This document shows, piece by piece, positions 41,835 to 50,757 of a DNA stretch of 64,000 nucleotides. A model generated the notes under the pieces. It saw only the letters and a list, made by a program, of their open reading frames with translations. It did no database searches and was not told the DNA's origin. Origin of the DNA: an uncultured Prevotellaceae bacterium. GTDB taxonomy: Bacteria; Bacteroidota; Bacteroidia; Bacteroidales; Muribaculaceae. Location of the stretch: the NCBI GenBank assembly GCA_947169265.1, contig CAMVPC010000006.1, forward strand, positions 46,915 through 110,914. Direction: 5' to 3'. Position 1 is the first letter of the stretch, and each line of letters opens with the position of its first letter. Both the position numbers and the translations under genes were made by a program.

Positions 41835-43391
41835 TTATCGTTTACCTTTCATTAACTCCACAAACGGGTTGTAATAGTTAGCGCCCTTCATGGTGACGCC
41901 GGCGAGTCCCTTGCCGCCGTTCTTGGGGCGCTTGACGTCGCCGAAGATGCCCTTCTCGAGGGCCGTGAAGAGCCCTTCCTTGGTGATGTCCTCGAGCAAC
42001 TTGATGGTGTTTTCGAGCACTTCCTTGACGCGGTTGCGGCAGATACCGCCCTCGGCAAATTCCATTTCCTCTCCTATGCTCTTGAGGTTGTTGAAGATAT
42101 ATTTGGCGTTCTCAATCGAGAGGTAACGGTCGCTCATGAAGGGCGTGTGGATGGCCTCGGTGGGCATACCTAGCAGCTGGATGCCCTGGTGTGTCCAGAT
42201 GCCGATGATGTTGAAGAGGGCGTCCTGAATGTGGCCGCGGAAGATGTTACCGGTCATGAACTTGGTGGGCGGCATGTACTTGAGGGTGGCTTTGGGGAAG
42301 ATTTCGCGCGTCATTTGCGCTTGTGCCAGCTCGAGCAGGAAGCCGTTTTCGAGCATGGGGTCCATCTCAAAGGCGTGTCCCAGTCCCATTTGCTCCTCGG
42401 GCAGTCCGGCCATGAGCGCGAGTTGCTCGTTGATGAGGTCCGAGGCGAGCACGGTGTGGGCCGCCTCGACGGCGTCGGCCGTGGTGAGGTAGTTGTCCTC
42501 GCCGGTGTTGATAATCACGCCCGCAAAGCCGTTGATGATGCGGCTCATGTACTGGTCGATGAGGGTGCGCTGCATGTTGATGTCGCGGAACAGGATGCCG
42601 TAGAGGGCGTCGTTGAGCATCACGTCGAGCCCCTCGAAGGCGCCCATGATGGCGATCTCGGGCATGCACAGTCCCGAGCAGTAGTTGCACAGGCGGATGT
42701 ATCGTCCTTGCTCCTCGCCCACCTCGTCGAGTGCCTTGCGCATGATGCGGAAGTTCTCCTGGGTGGCGAAAGTGCCGCCGAAGCCCTCGGTGGTGGCGCC
42801 GTAAGGCACGTAGTCGAGCAGGCTTTGTCCGGTGGTGCGAATCACGGCGATGATGTCGGCGCCCTGTCGCGCGCCGGCTTGCGCCTGCACCACGTCCTCA
42901 TAGATGTTACCGGTGGCCACAATAATATAAAGGTAAGGCTTGGGCCCCTCGCCTATGGTGTCGAGGTAGTGCTCGCGGCGCGCGCGACGCGCGCGGATGC
43001 GTTCCATGCTCTCGTCGATGACGGGCTGCAACACGTGGGCGATTTGCTGCGGGTCGGTGGTGACCACGCGCGTGATGTCGAGCTCGCCGGCGGCCACCTT
43101 CTCGGCGATAGCCTGCGGCTTGAGTCCCGTTTGTAGCATGGCGTTGGCGATGAAGAAGAGCGCACCCTCGCCCAGGACGCCCTTGTCCTTGAGCGCGTCG
43201 ACCACGACATTGGGCAGCGGCACCTCGTTGTCGTCGATGCCGTCGATGCCCATGAGTCGGCACAGGGTACGCTCGACGGCCACCGTGGTGTATTGCTCGA
43301 CGAAGGTCTGCACGTCTTGGGCGATACCCTTGGCCAGTCCGCGGGCATATTCCACTTTTTTGAAGTCTAAACCTAATTTGCTTTTTTGCAT
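41835..43391 (-). CDS. kamD: Lysine 5,6-aminomutase, alpha subunit
   Basis: 518 residues. Recognisable stretches are LGLDFKKVEYARGLAKGIAQ, the strand ...PYLYIIVATGNIYEDVVQA, IRTTGQSLLDYVPYGATTEG, and QEMN-like substrate-binding regions; the TIM barrel holds adenosylcobalamin and PLP with KamE. The reaction produces 3,5-diaminohexanoate from L-beta-lysine. It lies 16 bases after the MutS-like gene, consistent with the accessory proteins being made with the aminomutase. Confidence 0.95.
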   Translation of the reverse strand: MQKSKLGLDFKKVEYARGLAKGIAQDVQTFVEQYTTVAVERTLCRLMGIDGIDDNEVPLPNVVVDALKDKGVLGEGALFFIANAMLQTGLKPQAIAEKVAAGELDITRVVTTDPQQIAHVLQPVIDESMERIRARRARREHYLDTIGEGPKPYLYIIVATGNIYEDVVQAQAGARQGADIIAVIRTTGQSLLDYVPYGATTEGFGGTFATQENFRIMRKALDEVGEEQGRYIRLCNYCSGLCMPEIAIMGAFEGLDVMLNDALYGILFRDINMQRTLIDQYMSRIINGFAGVIINTGEDNYLTTADAVEAAHTVLASDLINEQLALMAGLPEEQMGLGHAFEMDPMLENGFLLELAQAQMTREIFPKATLKYMPPTKFMTGNIFRGHIQDALFNIIGIWTHQGIQLLGMPTEAIHTPFMSDRYLSIENAKYIFNNLKSIGEEMEFAEGGICRNRVKEVLENTIKLLEDITKEGLFTALEKGIFGDVKRPKNGGKGLAGVTMKGANYYNPFVELMKGKR

Positions 43392-43407
43392 ATCGTTGAA
43401 GGGTTGT

Positions 43408-44772
43408 TTAATGATGAATGTTCCTTTTTGTGGTGGTCGAGTTGACGATGTCGCGCGCCAGGGCTATCCATTGCGGGTCGATGTCGAGCGACTGTGCTAT
43501 GTTGAGTGCCTCGTGTGGCACCTCGCCGTCGTGCACCTCAACGAGCGAGTAGTTCATAGTGCCGTTTTCGAAGCCCTTTACCCTGAGGCATCGTGCTTCG
43601 CCGGGCTCTATATCGTAGTGCGTGGTGAGGATGAGGCTCATCGAGGCGTGTGCCAGGACTTTGAGCAGGGCCGCGACGAGTGCCGTCCCTTCGGTGGGGT
43701 TGGTGGTGCGAGCCGGTTCGTCGATCAGCGCCAAGAGTTTTCGTTCGTGTCGCGATGCCTTGATGACGGCATCGATGTTCTTCATTTCGGCGGCAAACGA
43801 GGAGAGGCCCTTTTCGACCGATTGCTCGTCGCCAATGCAAAAGAAGATGTGCGATTTTATGTCCATCGCGGCGCTCGCGGCGGGGATGCCGAATCCGAAC
43901 TGGAACAGGTATTGGCACAGCGTCAAGGTCTTGAGCACGACGGTCTTGCCGCCCATGTTGGCGCCGGTGATGAGGGTGGGTTTCAGGCCATAGGTGATGT
44001 CGATGGGCTGGAAGGAGCGGCCGCCGGCCTCGAGCGCCGCCTTGACCCGGGGATGGAACATACCCTCGAAGCGCGATGTGCCGTCCCGCGAAATGGTGGG
44101 GAAACAAAGCCCCAGTTGTGTCATTTGTGTGGCCTTGGCCAGGTATATGTCGATGTGGGCCAGGGCAGTGAGCGCTTGCGCGAGGGCGGCAGCGAAGGAT
44201 TGCAGCCGCTTGCTGAGGTCGGCGCGCACGGTGCGTTCGATTTCGCTCGCCTCGAGCAGTAGCTCGTCGTTGCGCTCGGGTTGCCGGCGCATCTCGGCGC
44301 GCAACTCTTTGAGCCGGCCGCAGTAGCTGTCGTAGATGTAGAAAGAGGCAATCTTGAGTCCGTCGGGGTCGAGGATGGTGACCACCTCGTCGAGCGACGG
44401 CACGGGAACCACTTGCTCCAGGCCGTGCTCGCGCAGGATTTCGTTCACGTCGCCGGCGAGCAGCGCCAGGTGCTTGACCTCGAAAAGTTCGATATCGTCG
44501 AGCACCGCGTGGCGGTCGAGGTTGTTAAGCGTGGTACCTATGTCTTTGAGAGCTTGCAACTTGAATTGCAGGGTGGTCACGCGCGTGTGGTGGGCGGTGG
44601 CCAGGAAGCGGGCGAAGTGTCGCAACGTGTCATAGCTGCGGCCGATGTCGTGGGCATCGGTGAGCATTTCCATTTCGAGCAGGCGACGTCGTGCCATTGT
44701 CGACTGCAAATCGAGCGAGTCGAGCATGGCGCGCAGCGCGCAAGGCGAGTCTATGACGTTTTTCAGTTGCAT
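43408..44772 (-). CDS. MutS-like P-loop ATPase in the lysine operon (KamC-type accessory protein)
   Basis: 454 residues; the ATG at 44772 overlaps the stop of the upstream P-loop gene by one base (TAATG). A long open extension upstream is shadow sequence. The C-terminal half is a MutS ATPase domain: Walker A TGANMGGKT (270-277), FGIPAAS, GDEQSVEKGLSSFAAEM as the Q/signature region, Walker B LALIDEPARTTNPTEG (Asp351-Glu352) and LTTHYD. The N-terminal 260 residues are helical and correspond to the lever/clamp part; the mismatch-recognition domain is absent. A MutS-like gene in this place occurs in other lysine-fermentation clusters (kamB/kamC of Fusobacterium, from memory), where a role in reactivating lysine 5,6-aminomutase is suggested. 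A DNA repair role is unlikely here. Confidence 0.85.
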   Translation of the reverse strand: MQLKNVIDSPCALRAMLDSLDLQSTMARRRLLEMEMLTDAHDIGRSYDTLRHFARFLATAHHTRVTTLQFKLQALKDIGTTLNNLDRHAVLDDIELFEVKHLALLAGDVNEILREHGLEQVVPVPSLDEVVTILDPDGLKIASFYIYDSYCGRLKELRAEMRRQPERNDELLLEASEIERTVRADLSKRLQSFAAALAQALTALAHIDIYLAKATQMTQLGLCFPTISRDGTSRFEGMFHPRVKAALEAGGRSFQPIDITYGLKPTLITGANMGGKTVVLKTLTLCQYLFQFGFGIPAASAAMDIKSHIFFCIGDEQSVEKGLSSFAAEMKNIDAVIKASRHERKLLALIDEPARTTNPTEGTALVAALLKVLAHASMSLILTTHYDIEPGEARCLRVKGFENGTMNYSLVEVHDGEVPHEALNIAQSLDIDPQWIALARDIVNSTTTKRNIHH

Positions 44773-45782
44773 TAACTTGCTTTCAAGAGGTCGTAAACGG
44801 GAAGCCCGATGGTCTCGGCGAGCCGGTGGCACACGGCGGCCGAGTCGAGCGTGAAGCCGCCGGGCGACGTGGGATTGACGGTGACGGCGAGCAGCTTGCT
44901 CTTTTGCAGCACCGTGAGGCGCGCGCCGGCTTTGAGCAGGAGTCGCAGTCGTTGCGGCGTGATGAAAATCTTGGTGAAGTCGCGCACCACGATTTCGATG
45001 TCGCGGGCCACTTTGCCGGCCTGCAGCTTCTCGACAAAGCTGTCGACGAGTGCTCCGGCGACAAAGATTGCGCGGCAACCTTTCATCTCGTCGAGCTTGA
45101 TGCTCGGGGCGAGCGAGGTGGTAGTGCTGAGCCGGTGCAGGGCGCCCTCGTCGTCGAGCCACCAGGTGCCGCGGTCGAGCGTGTCGAAAGCGGCGCGCAG
45201 GTTCTCGCCGGCGAGCGGCAGGTTGATGAGCTGCACGACAAAGGCCGTTTTGCTCACCAGGGTGTCGACATTTGGCGAGAAGGCCGCGCCGGTGGCCAGA
45301 ATCATCGACCGGCTCACGGCGGGCGACGCCGAGCTCATGCGCGAGAGTGCGCCGTCGACAACCGTCAGGTCCACGCCCAGGCGTCGCATTTGCCCCATCC
45401 ACCGTTTCAGCCCGGCGGCCGACGGCGGCCCCGACAACAGCACCTTGCCGGTGGTGAGGGCACGCGCGGTGACCACGCGTCCCAGCGAGGTGTTCTCGTC
45501 GCTCACGTCGACGAGCTCCGAAACCAGTCGGCGCAACTTGTAGTGCGCTTCGCTGGTGGCGAAATACATGCCTTGCGGGAGCGTGATTTCGGGCTTTTGT
45601 GTGCGCGTGACCTGGTCGACGGTCTCGCCGTCGATGCCTATTGAGGTGACGGCGATGCGGCGGCTGTCGACAGGCAGCCGGTTGAGCACATACTTGAGGC
45701 ACTCGGTCTTTCCCGTGTTCTTCTCGAGTCCCACGATCGAAAGACTGTCGTATTTTAATATGTCGTCGATGAATGGCAGCAC
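44772..45782 (-). CDS. P-loop accessory protein of the lysine operon (KamB-type)
   Basis: 336 residues. At 18-26, GLEKNTGKT is a P-loop with five rather than four residues between the glycines, resembling MobB-type loops. The rest (SIGIDGETVDQVTRTQKPEI, YFATSEAHYKLRR, VDLTVVDGALSRMSSASP) suggests a SIMIBI-like NTPase followed by an unknown C-terminal domain. It is found only beside the MutS-like gene and kamDE, so a joint role in loading cobalamin into, or reactivating, lysine 5,6-aminomutase is the best guess. It starts 76 bases after kamA. Confidence 0.75.
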   Translation of the reverse strand: MLPFIDDILKYDSLSIVGLEKNTGKTECLKYVLNRLPVDSRRIAVTSIGIDGETVDQVTRTQKPEITLPQGMYFATSEAHYKLRRLVSELVDVSDENTSLGRVVTARALTTGKVLLSGPPSAAGLKRWMGQMRRLGVDLTVVDGALSRMSSASPAVSRSMILATGAAFSPNVDTLVSKTAFVVQLINLPLAGENLRAAFDTLDRGTWWLDDEGALHRLSTTTSLAPSIKLDEMKGCRAIFVAGALVDSFVEKLQAGKVARDIEIVVRDFTKIFITPQRLRLLLKAGARLTVLQKSKLLAVTVNPTSPGGFTLDSAAVCHRLAETIGLPVYDLLKAS

Positions 45783-45858
45783 ACCATTATTAATAGTGGG
45801 GCAAGGGCGCGTGAAGGCGCGAAGGACACGCCTTCACCGCCGCGTTGCCTTGCGGTTT

Positions 45859-47142
45859 TCAGCTTTGGTTCCTTTTCGCGTTGCGCTCGTGGCGCTTGAG
45901 CGCCTTGGGCTCGATGTTCATGCGCTCGCCCTCGAGCAGCGAGATGACGCCGTCCACGGCCTTGTCGTCGGCCACTTGCTGGGCGGCACGTGCCGCGCGA
46001 CATTCGGGACAGTTACATTCGCTGTGATATTCGGTGGGCTCGGTGTAAGTGGTAATCACGCCCTCAAAGTTGCGCAACACCACTCTGCCGGGAGCCTGCG
46101 AGATAACATACTGCGGCATGACGGGCGTTTTGCCACCGCCGCCGGGAGCGTCGACCACAAAGGTGGGCACGCAGTAGCCCGAGGTGTGTCCGCGCAGTCC
46201 CTCGATAATCTCGATACCCTTCGACACCGGGGTGCGGAAGTGCTCGAGGCCCATCGACAGGTCGCACTGATAGATGTAGTAAGGCCGCACGCGCATCTTC
46301 ACCAGCTCGTGCACGAGGTGCTTCATGACGTGCACGCAGTCGTTCACGCCGCGCAGCAGCACGCTTTGGTTGCCCAGGGGCACACCGGCGTCGGCGAGCA
46401 TCTCGCAGGCGCGGCGCGACTCGGGCGTGACCTCGTTGGGGTGGTTGAAGTGGGTGTTGAGCCACACCGGGTGATATTTCTTGAGCATGGCGCACAGCTC
46501 GGGGGTGACGCGCTGCGGGCACACGACGGGGGTGCGGGTGCCCAAGCGGATAATCTCCACATGGGGGATGGCGCGCAGTCGCGAGATGATGTACTCGAGT
46601 CGCTTGTCGCTCACCATGAGCGCGTCGCCGCCCGAGAGGAGGACGTCGCGCACGGTCTCGGTCTTCTCAATGTATTCGAGGGCCTTCTCAATGCGGTCCA
46701 CGCCACACTCGTGGTCGGTTTGTCCGGCAAAACGGCGACGGGTGCAGTGACGGCAGTACATCGAGCACATGTCGGTGATGAGGAACAGCACGCGGTCGGG
46801 GTAGCGGTGGGTGAGGCCCGGCGTGGGTGAGTCCTCGTCTTCGTGCAGCGGGTCGAGCAGGTCGGCGGTGGCCTGGTGGGTCTCGGCGGCAGTGGGTATG
46901 CACTGGCGGCGCACCGGGTCGTGCGGGTCGTCGGGGTCGATGAGACTCAGGTAATAAGGCGTGATGGCCATGCGCAATGTCGACAGGGTCTTCTTCACGC
47001 CTTCCTCTTCCTGGGGCGAGAGGTTGATGTATTTCTTGAGGTCGTCGAGCGTCTCAATCCTGTTCTTCACCTGCCACACCCAGTCGTTCCACTGCGCGTC
47101 GGTCACATCGGGGAACAGTTGTTTTCGTCTTGATTCAGCCAT
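45859..47142 (-). CDS. kamA: L-lysine 2,3-aminomutase
   Basis: 427 residues. A radical SAM enzyme that shifts the alpha amino group of L-lysine to C3, using a 4Fe-4S cluster, SAM and PLP. The cluster motif is CSMYCRHC (Cys126, 130, 133) within [20 protein letters not shown]; the PLP lysine is in [14 protein letters not shown]. The C-terminal Cys-rich zinc site is [11 protein letters not shown]. The length is close to the 416 residues of the clostridial enzyme. First committed step of the pathway in this operon. Confidence 0.96.
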   Translation of the reverse strand: MAESRRKQLFPDVTDAQWNDWVWQVKNRIETLDDLKKYINLSPQEEEGVKKTLSTLRMAITPYYLSLIDPDDPHDPVRRQCIPTAAETHQATADLLDPLHEDEDSPTPGLTHRYPDRVLFLITDMCSMYCRHCTRRRFAGQTDHECGVDRIEKALEYIEKTETVRDVLLSGGDALMVSDKRLEYIISRLRAIPHVEIIRLGTRTPVVCPQRVTPELCAMLKKYHPVWLNTHFNHPNEVTPESRRACEMLADAGVPLGNQSVLLRGVNDCVHVMKHLVHELVKMRVRPYYIYQCDLSMGLEHFRTPVSKGIEIIEGLRGHTSGYCVPTFVVDAPGGGGKTPVMPQYVISQAPGRVVLRNFEGVITTYTEPTEYHSECNCPECRAARAAQQVADDKAVDGVISLLEGERMNIEPKALKRHERNAKRNQS

Positions 47143-47206
47143 TGTGTTTCGCGTTTTGGGATAATGCCGCGGGCCACGGCGGGCGTCGCCCGCGGCGGGA
47201 TGAATA

Positions 47207-48280
47207 TTAGGCGTACAGTTCCTCGAAAATCTTGCGCAGTTCGGGCGATTCGCGCAGTTCCTGCAGGGTGAACTCGGCGTGTCCCTTGGTGTAGCCGTTG
47301 CCGATAATCATGTTCACGTCGGCACCGATGCCCTCGGCGCCCAGCGCGGCCTTGGTGAAGCTGGTGGCCATCGAGAAGAAGTAGACGATGCCGTCGTCGT
47401 GGGTGCACAGCACGGCGGTCATTTCGCAGTCGGGCACGTTCACGCAGTTAATGGTCACGTCGGCCATCTTGCCGTCGGTGAGCTTGTTCACCAGTTCATA
47501 GACCTGCACGGGAGTCATGCCGGCCACGCTCTCGACCACGTCGCAAAAACCGAGGTCCTTGATGCGCTTGGTCGACTTGGGGCTGTTGGCCAGGCCGATG
47601 ACCTTGCCGGTGACGCCCACGCGCTTCTTGGCCTCGTAGCAGCACAGCATGCCGCTCTTGCCGCCTGCTCCCAGCACGACCACGTTTTGTCCGTATTGGC
47701 ACAGCTTGGCGGTTTGTGCCGGCGCGCCTGCCACGTCGAGTGCGCTCAGGGCGAGCTTCTCGGGCATGTCGTCGGGAATCTTGGCGTAGATGCCGCTCTC
47801 AAAGAGGATGGCTTTGCCCTTGATGTCGACTTGGTCGACGTCGGCCTTGATATTGAGGATTTCGTCGATGCGCAGCGGAGTGAGCGAGAGCGACACGAGG
47901 GTGGCGATGCGGTCGCCTTCCTTGAGGTCGATTTTTCCCTTGAGTGCGTCGCCAATCTTCTCTACGGTGCCCAGCAGCATGCCTCCCGAGCCGGTGCGGC
48001 GGTTGCGGTGCTTGCCCTGCAGCTCCACGTTGAGCAGCATTTCCTTCTTGATTTCCTCCATCACTTCGGCCTCGTCGTCGGGATTCTTGGCCTGCGACTT
48101 GGCGTAGTTGTGGATGTCGGTGAACGAGGCCGAGTCGATGTTGAGTGTCTGCACATCGATGAGTATCTCGTTGTCGTAGATTTCGTCCATGTTGTTGTCG
48201 AGCTTGTTGGCCGGTTGCGGCAGCACGCCGGCGGGCTCTATTACTCGGTGAGTACCGAAGCGGTTACCATGTTTCTGCAT
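47207..48280 (-). CDS. kdd: L-erythro-3,5-diaminohexanoate dehydrogenase
   Basis: 357 residues. The start [20 protein letters not shown] is characteristic of the family ([13 protein letters not shown]). It oxidatively deaminates 3,5-diaminohexanoate to 3-keto-5-aminohexanoate with NAD(P). The nucleotide-binding loop is [18 protein letters not shown], and [13 protein letters not shown] follows. Forty bases after kce and 64 before kamA. Confidence 0.95.
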   Translation of the reverse strand: MQKHGNRFGTHRVIEPAGVLPQPANKLDNNMDEIYDNEILIDVQTLNIDSASFTDIHNYAKSQAKNPDDEAEVMEEIKKEMLLNVELQGKHRNRRTGSGGMLLGTVEKIGDALKGKIDLKEGDRIATLVSLSLTPLRIDEILNIKADVDQVDIKGKAILFESGIYAKIPDDMPEKLALSALDVAGAPAQTAKLCQYGQNVVVLGAGGKSGMLCCYEAKKRVGVTGKVIGLANSPKSTKRIKDLGFCDVVESVAGMTPVQVYELVNKLTDGKMADVTINCVNVPDCEMTAVLCTHDDGIVYFFSMATSFTKAALGAEGIGADVNMIIGNGYTKGHAEFTLQELRESPELRKIFEELYA

Positions 48281-48320
48281 AACTGTAAATGATTGTTTGT
48301 TTAGTGGTTGTTGTGAATGA

Positions 48321-49154
48321 TTATTTGCGGGGTTTAAGTCCTAAGATTTCGCGCGCCTCGTCGCTTGTGGCGATGGGACGTCCCAGCTCGCGGGCCAGGC
48401 GCACCACCTTGTCGACGAGCTCGCCGTTCGACTTGGCGAGCACGCCGCGCGACAGGTACAGGTTGTCCTCGAAGCCCACGCGCACGTTACCGCCCATAGC
48501 GATGGCGGCCGCCGCCATGGGGAAGGCGTGACGGCCCACGCCGGTCACGGTCCACGTCGAGCCGGCGGGGATGCCGTTGACGAGCCAGCACAGGTTGGGC
48601 ACGGTGGCCGGGGTGCATCCGGGCACGCCCAGCACGAAGTTGAAGTGCATGGGGGCGCCGGGGGCTTGTCCCTTGCGCACCATGTTGAGGATGGTGTCGA
48701 GGTGACCCATCTCGAAACATTCATATTCGGGCTTGATGCCGCGCTCCATCATGCGTTGCCCGAAGGCGCGCATCGTGGGCATCGTGTTGTCGAAGATTTC
48801 GTCGCCAAAGTTACATGTGCCGCAGTCGAGTGTAGCCATCTCGGGCAGCGGCGTGGTGTCGGTCGACTGGAGGCGCTCGTCGGGCGTCATGCCCACGGCA
48901 CCGCCCGTCGACGGGATGAGAATCACGTCGGGGCACACCTTGAGGATGGCTTCCTCACACTCCTGGAAACGGCCGCGGTCTTGCGTGGGCGTGCCGTCGT
49001 CCCAGCGCACGTGCAAGTGGACGATGGCTGCGCCGGCGTCGACGGCCGACTTGGCCTCGCGCACGATTTCATCGACGGTGTAAGGTACGTTGGGGTTTTG
49101 TTCTTTGGTCACTTCGGCGCCACAAATGGCGGCGGTGATGATGAGTTTGTCCAT
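48321..49154 (-). CDS. kce: 3-keto-5-aminohexanoate cleavage enzyme
   Basis: 277 residues, a BKACE (DUF849) TIM-barrel protein. It condenses 3-keto-5-aminohexanoate with acetyl-CoA to give acetoacetate and L-3-aminobutyryl-CoA. Zinc-binding His residues are in AAIVHLHVRWDDG; ILIPSTGGAVGMTPDERL and NVRVGFEDNLYLSRGVLAKS (with the catalytic Arg/Glu and Asp region) are typical. It lies 78 bases after kal. Confidence 0.95.
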   Translation of the reverse strand: MDKLIITAAICGAEVTKEQNPNVPYTVDEIVREAKSAVDAGAAIVHLHVRWDDGTPTQDRGRFQECEEAILKVCPDVILIPSTGGAVGMTPDERLQSTDTTPLPEMATLDCGTCNFGDEIFDNTMPTMRAFGQRMMERGIKPEYECFEMGHLDTILNMVRKGQAPGAPMHFNFVLGVPGCTPATVPNLCWLVNGIPAGSTWTVTGVGRHAFPMAAAAIAMGGNVRVGFEDNLYLSRGVLAKSNGELVDKVVRLARELGRPIATSDEAREILGLKPRK

Positions 49155-49232
49155 AGAAAAGGTAGGGGTTAATGGGGTAAGGGGGAAAGGGTAAGGGGTA
49201 ATATAAAAAGGGTTGGACGGGTTGCGGGCCGG

Positions 49233-49619
49233 TTACTTGCGTTGGCACTCTTTGGGTGTCACGCAGGTGCCCGAGGCGCGGCACACCACGATGGGCTCGT
49301 CGAGGATGTCGGCGGCCGACGGCGAGATGTCGGGACGCGAAACGGCCACTTTGCGGGCCTCGAACTGCATGTGGCGTGAGGTGTTGCCCTCGCGGTCGAT
49401 CCATCCTTCGGCCTCGATATAGTCGCCGGCGTAGACGGGCGCCAGGAAGTCGACGCTGTCGTAGGCGCGGAAGAGGCCTTCGTCGCCGTCACGCATTATC
49501 AGTAACTCGGTGGCCACGTCGCCAAAGAGGTGCACCATGTGGGCACCATCCACCAGATTGCCGCCGTAGTGGGCGTCCTTCGCGCTCATGCGCAGCCTGA
49601 TTTTTGTTCTGTATTCCAT
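49233..49619 (-). CDS. kal: 3-aminobutyryl-CoA ammonia-lyase
   Basis: 128 residues, a single hot-dog domain. It eliminates ammonia from L-3-aminobutyryl-CoA to give crotonyl-CoA. The characteristic start is [20 protein letters not shown], followed by GDVATELLI and [19 protein letters not shown]. Twelve bases after the CoA-transferase A subunit. Its product is the substrate of Bcd/EtfAB at the other end of the operon. Confidence 0.94.
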   Translation of the reverse strand: MEYRTKIRLRMSAKDAHYGGNLVDGAHMVHLFGDVATELLIMRDGDEGLFRAYDSVDFLAPVYAGDYIEAEGWIDREGNTSRHMQFEARKVAVSRPDISPSAADILDEPIVVCRASGTCVTPKECQRK

Positions 49620-49631
49620 AATCGTGAGTGT

Positions 49632-50282
49632 TTATTTTTCGACATAGATGCCATCGACATAGATGCCCGAGGCGTGCACTTGCTCGGGACGGATTTCTCC
49701 CACTTTCACCAGCTTCTCGGCCTCGACGATGACACAATCGGCGGCGGTGGCCATGAGCGGGTTGAAGTTGTTGGTGGTGCCCAAGAACACCATGTTGCCG
49801 AACTCGTCGACGATGTTGGCGCGCAGGAACGCGATGTCGGCGCGCAGCGGCTTCTCGAGCAGGTAGTCCTTACCGTCGACGTTAACCACTTGCTTGCCGT
49901 CGGCCATGATGGTGCCGATGCCCGTGGGGGTGAGCACACCGCCCAGGCCGGCGCCGGCGGCGCGAATGCGCTCGGCCAGCGTGCCTTGCGGCACATATTC
50001 CACGATGAGTGTGCCCTCGTTCTTTTGCAGGGCCGTCTGCTTGTTGGTGCCGGTGTGCGAAACGATGGCTTTCTTCACCTGGTGATTGGTCACTAACTTG
50101 CCGTGGGCCACTTCGTCGTAGGCCGTGTCGTTGGCGATGATGGTTAAGTCCTTGACGCCCTTAGCGACGATGGCGTCGATGATTTGTGTGGCACTGCCCA
50201 CACCCAGGAAGCCGCCGAACATGATGGTCATGCCATCATGCACTTTCTCCACGGCCTGTTCCAATGTTATGAGTTTGTTCAT
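49632..50282 (-). CDS. atoD: Acetoacetate:butyrate-type CoA-transferase, subunit A
   Basis: 216 residues. The A subunit signature is MIMFGGFLGVGSATQIID-like near the start (TIMFGGFLGVGSATQ), followed by GLGGVLTPTGIGTIMADGKQ and LRADIAFLRANIVDEFGN. It is the first gene of the lysine operon, about 8.6 kb from its B-subunit partner at 40328-40987. The two must be made in equal amounts, which makes this separation notable. Confidence 0.93.
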   Translation of the reverse strand: MNKLITLEQAVEKVHDGMTIMFGGFLGVGSATQIIDAIVAKGVKDLTIIANDTAYDEVAHGKLVTNHQVKKAIVSHTGTNKQTALQKNEGTLIVEYVPQGTLAERIRAAGAGLGGVLTPTGIGTIMADGKQVVNVDGKDYLLEKPLRADIAFLRANIVDEFGNMVFLGTTNNFNPLMATAADCVIVEAEKLVKVGEIRPEQVHASGIYVDGIYVEK

Positions 50283-50327
50283 AAAGTGTTTAGGTTATGA
50301 AATTAAAAGGTTGTTGTCTTTAATCTA

Positions 50328-50335
50328 CAAAGATA
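50328..50335 (-). promoter_or_regulatory. Possible -7 box of the lysine operon promoter
   Basis: TATCTTTG read on the minus strand, 46 bases before the atoD start. No TTG at the expected distance, so only half of the usual promoter is visible. The 475-base gap (50283-50757) between the divergent atoD and nrdD is AT-rich near both ends and holds no recognisable gene. Confidence 0.45.
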
Positions 50336-50684
50336 GTGAATATTTTTGAAACTACCGCTTTTTTGGCGCTTTTTTCGCCTCACTCCCGCTAAATCGCGAA
50401 AAAATCGCGCCCCGCGCTTGGCAAAGTCCGGGGTGTGGTGGACGGCCCTTTTCGCCCAATGGGTGTGGGTGCCGATGGTGCCTGGTGTTGTGAAAGTAGA
50501 ATCGGCTGTCGGAAAGGAATTTGTTTGTTGGAGTGATAAAATTTTGAAATAATTCGACGCACTAAAATTTATAAAGTTTTCCGGAAATTTTTTTAACTGT
50601 CACATTCACAGTGATGTAGTTTTAACACAGCATTGAAAAGTTTTCCAAAACAAAAATTTGTGGATAATTTTTCGGGTTATTTCT

Positions 50685-50714
50685 TTGCCGTTTTGGGAAG
50701 GTTTATTAGTTTTG
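50685..50714 (+). promoter_or_regulatory. Promoter of nrdDG
   Basis: TTG at 50685-50687, 19 bases, TAGTTTTG at 50707-50714, 43 bases before the nrdD ATG. A short inverted repeat ACTGT/ACAGT around 50597-50613 lies upstream; no clear NrdR box was recognised. Confidence 0.65.
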
Positions 50715-50757
50715 TACCCCGAAAATAAAATCTGTTTAAAGTTAACATCACGACTAT

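Noticed and set aside
44773..45702. N-terminal extension of the MutS-like protein
   Set aside because: The extra 310 codons overlap the P-loop protein gene completely and are Arg/Ala/His-rich without MutS character; the ATG at 44772 fits the TAATG overlap.
50597..50613. FNR- or NrdR-type operator before nrdD
   Set aside because: Only a 5-bp inverted repeat (ACTGT/ACAGT) is present; it does not match either known box well.
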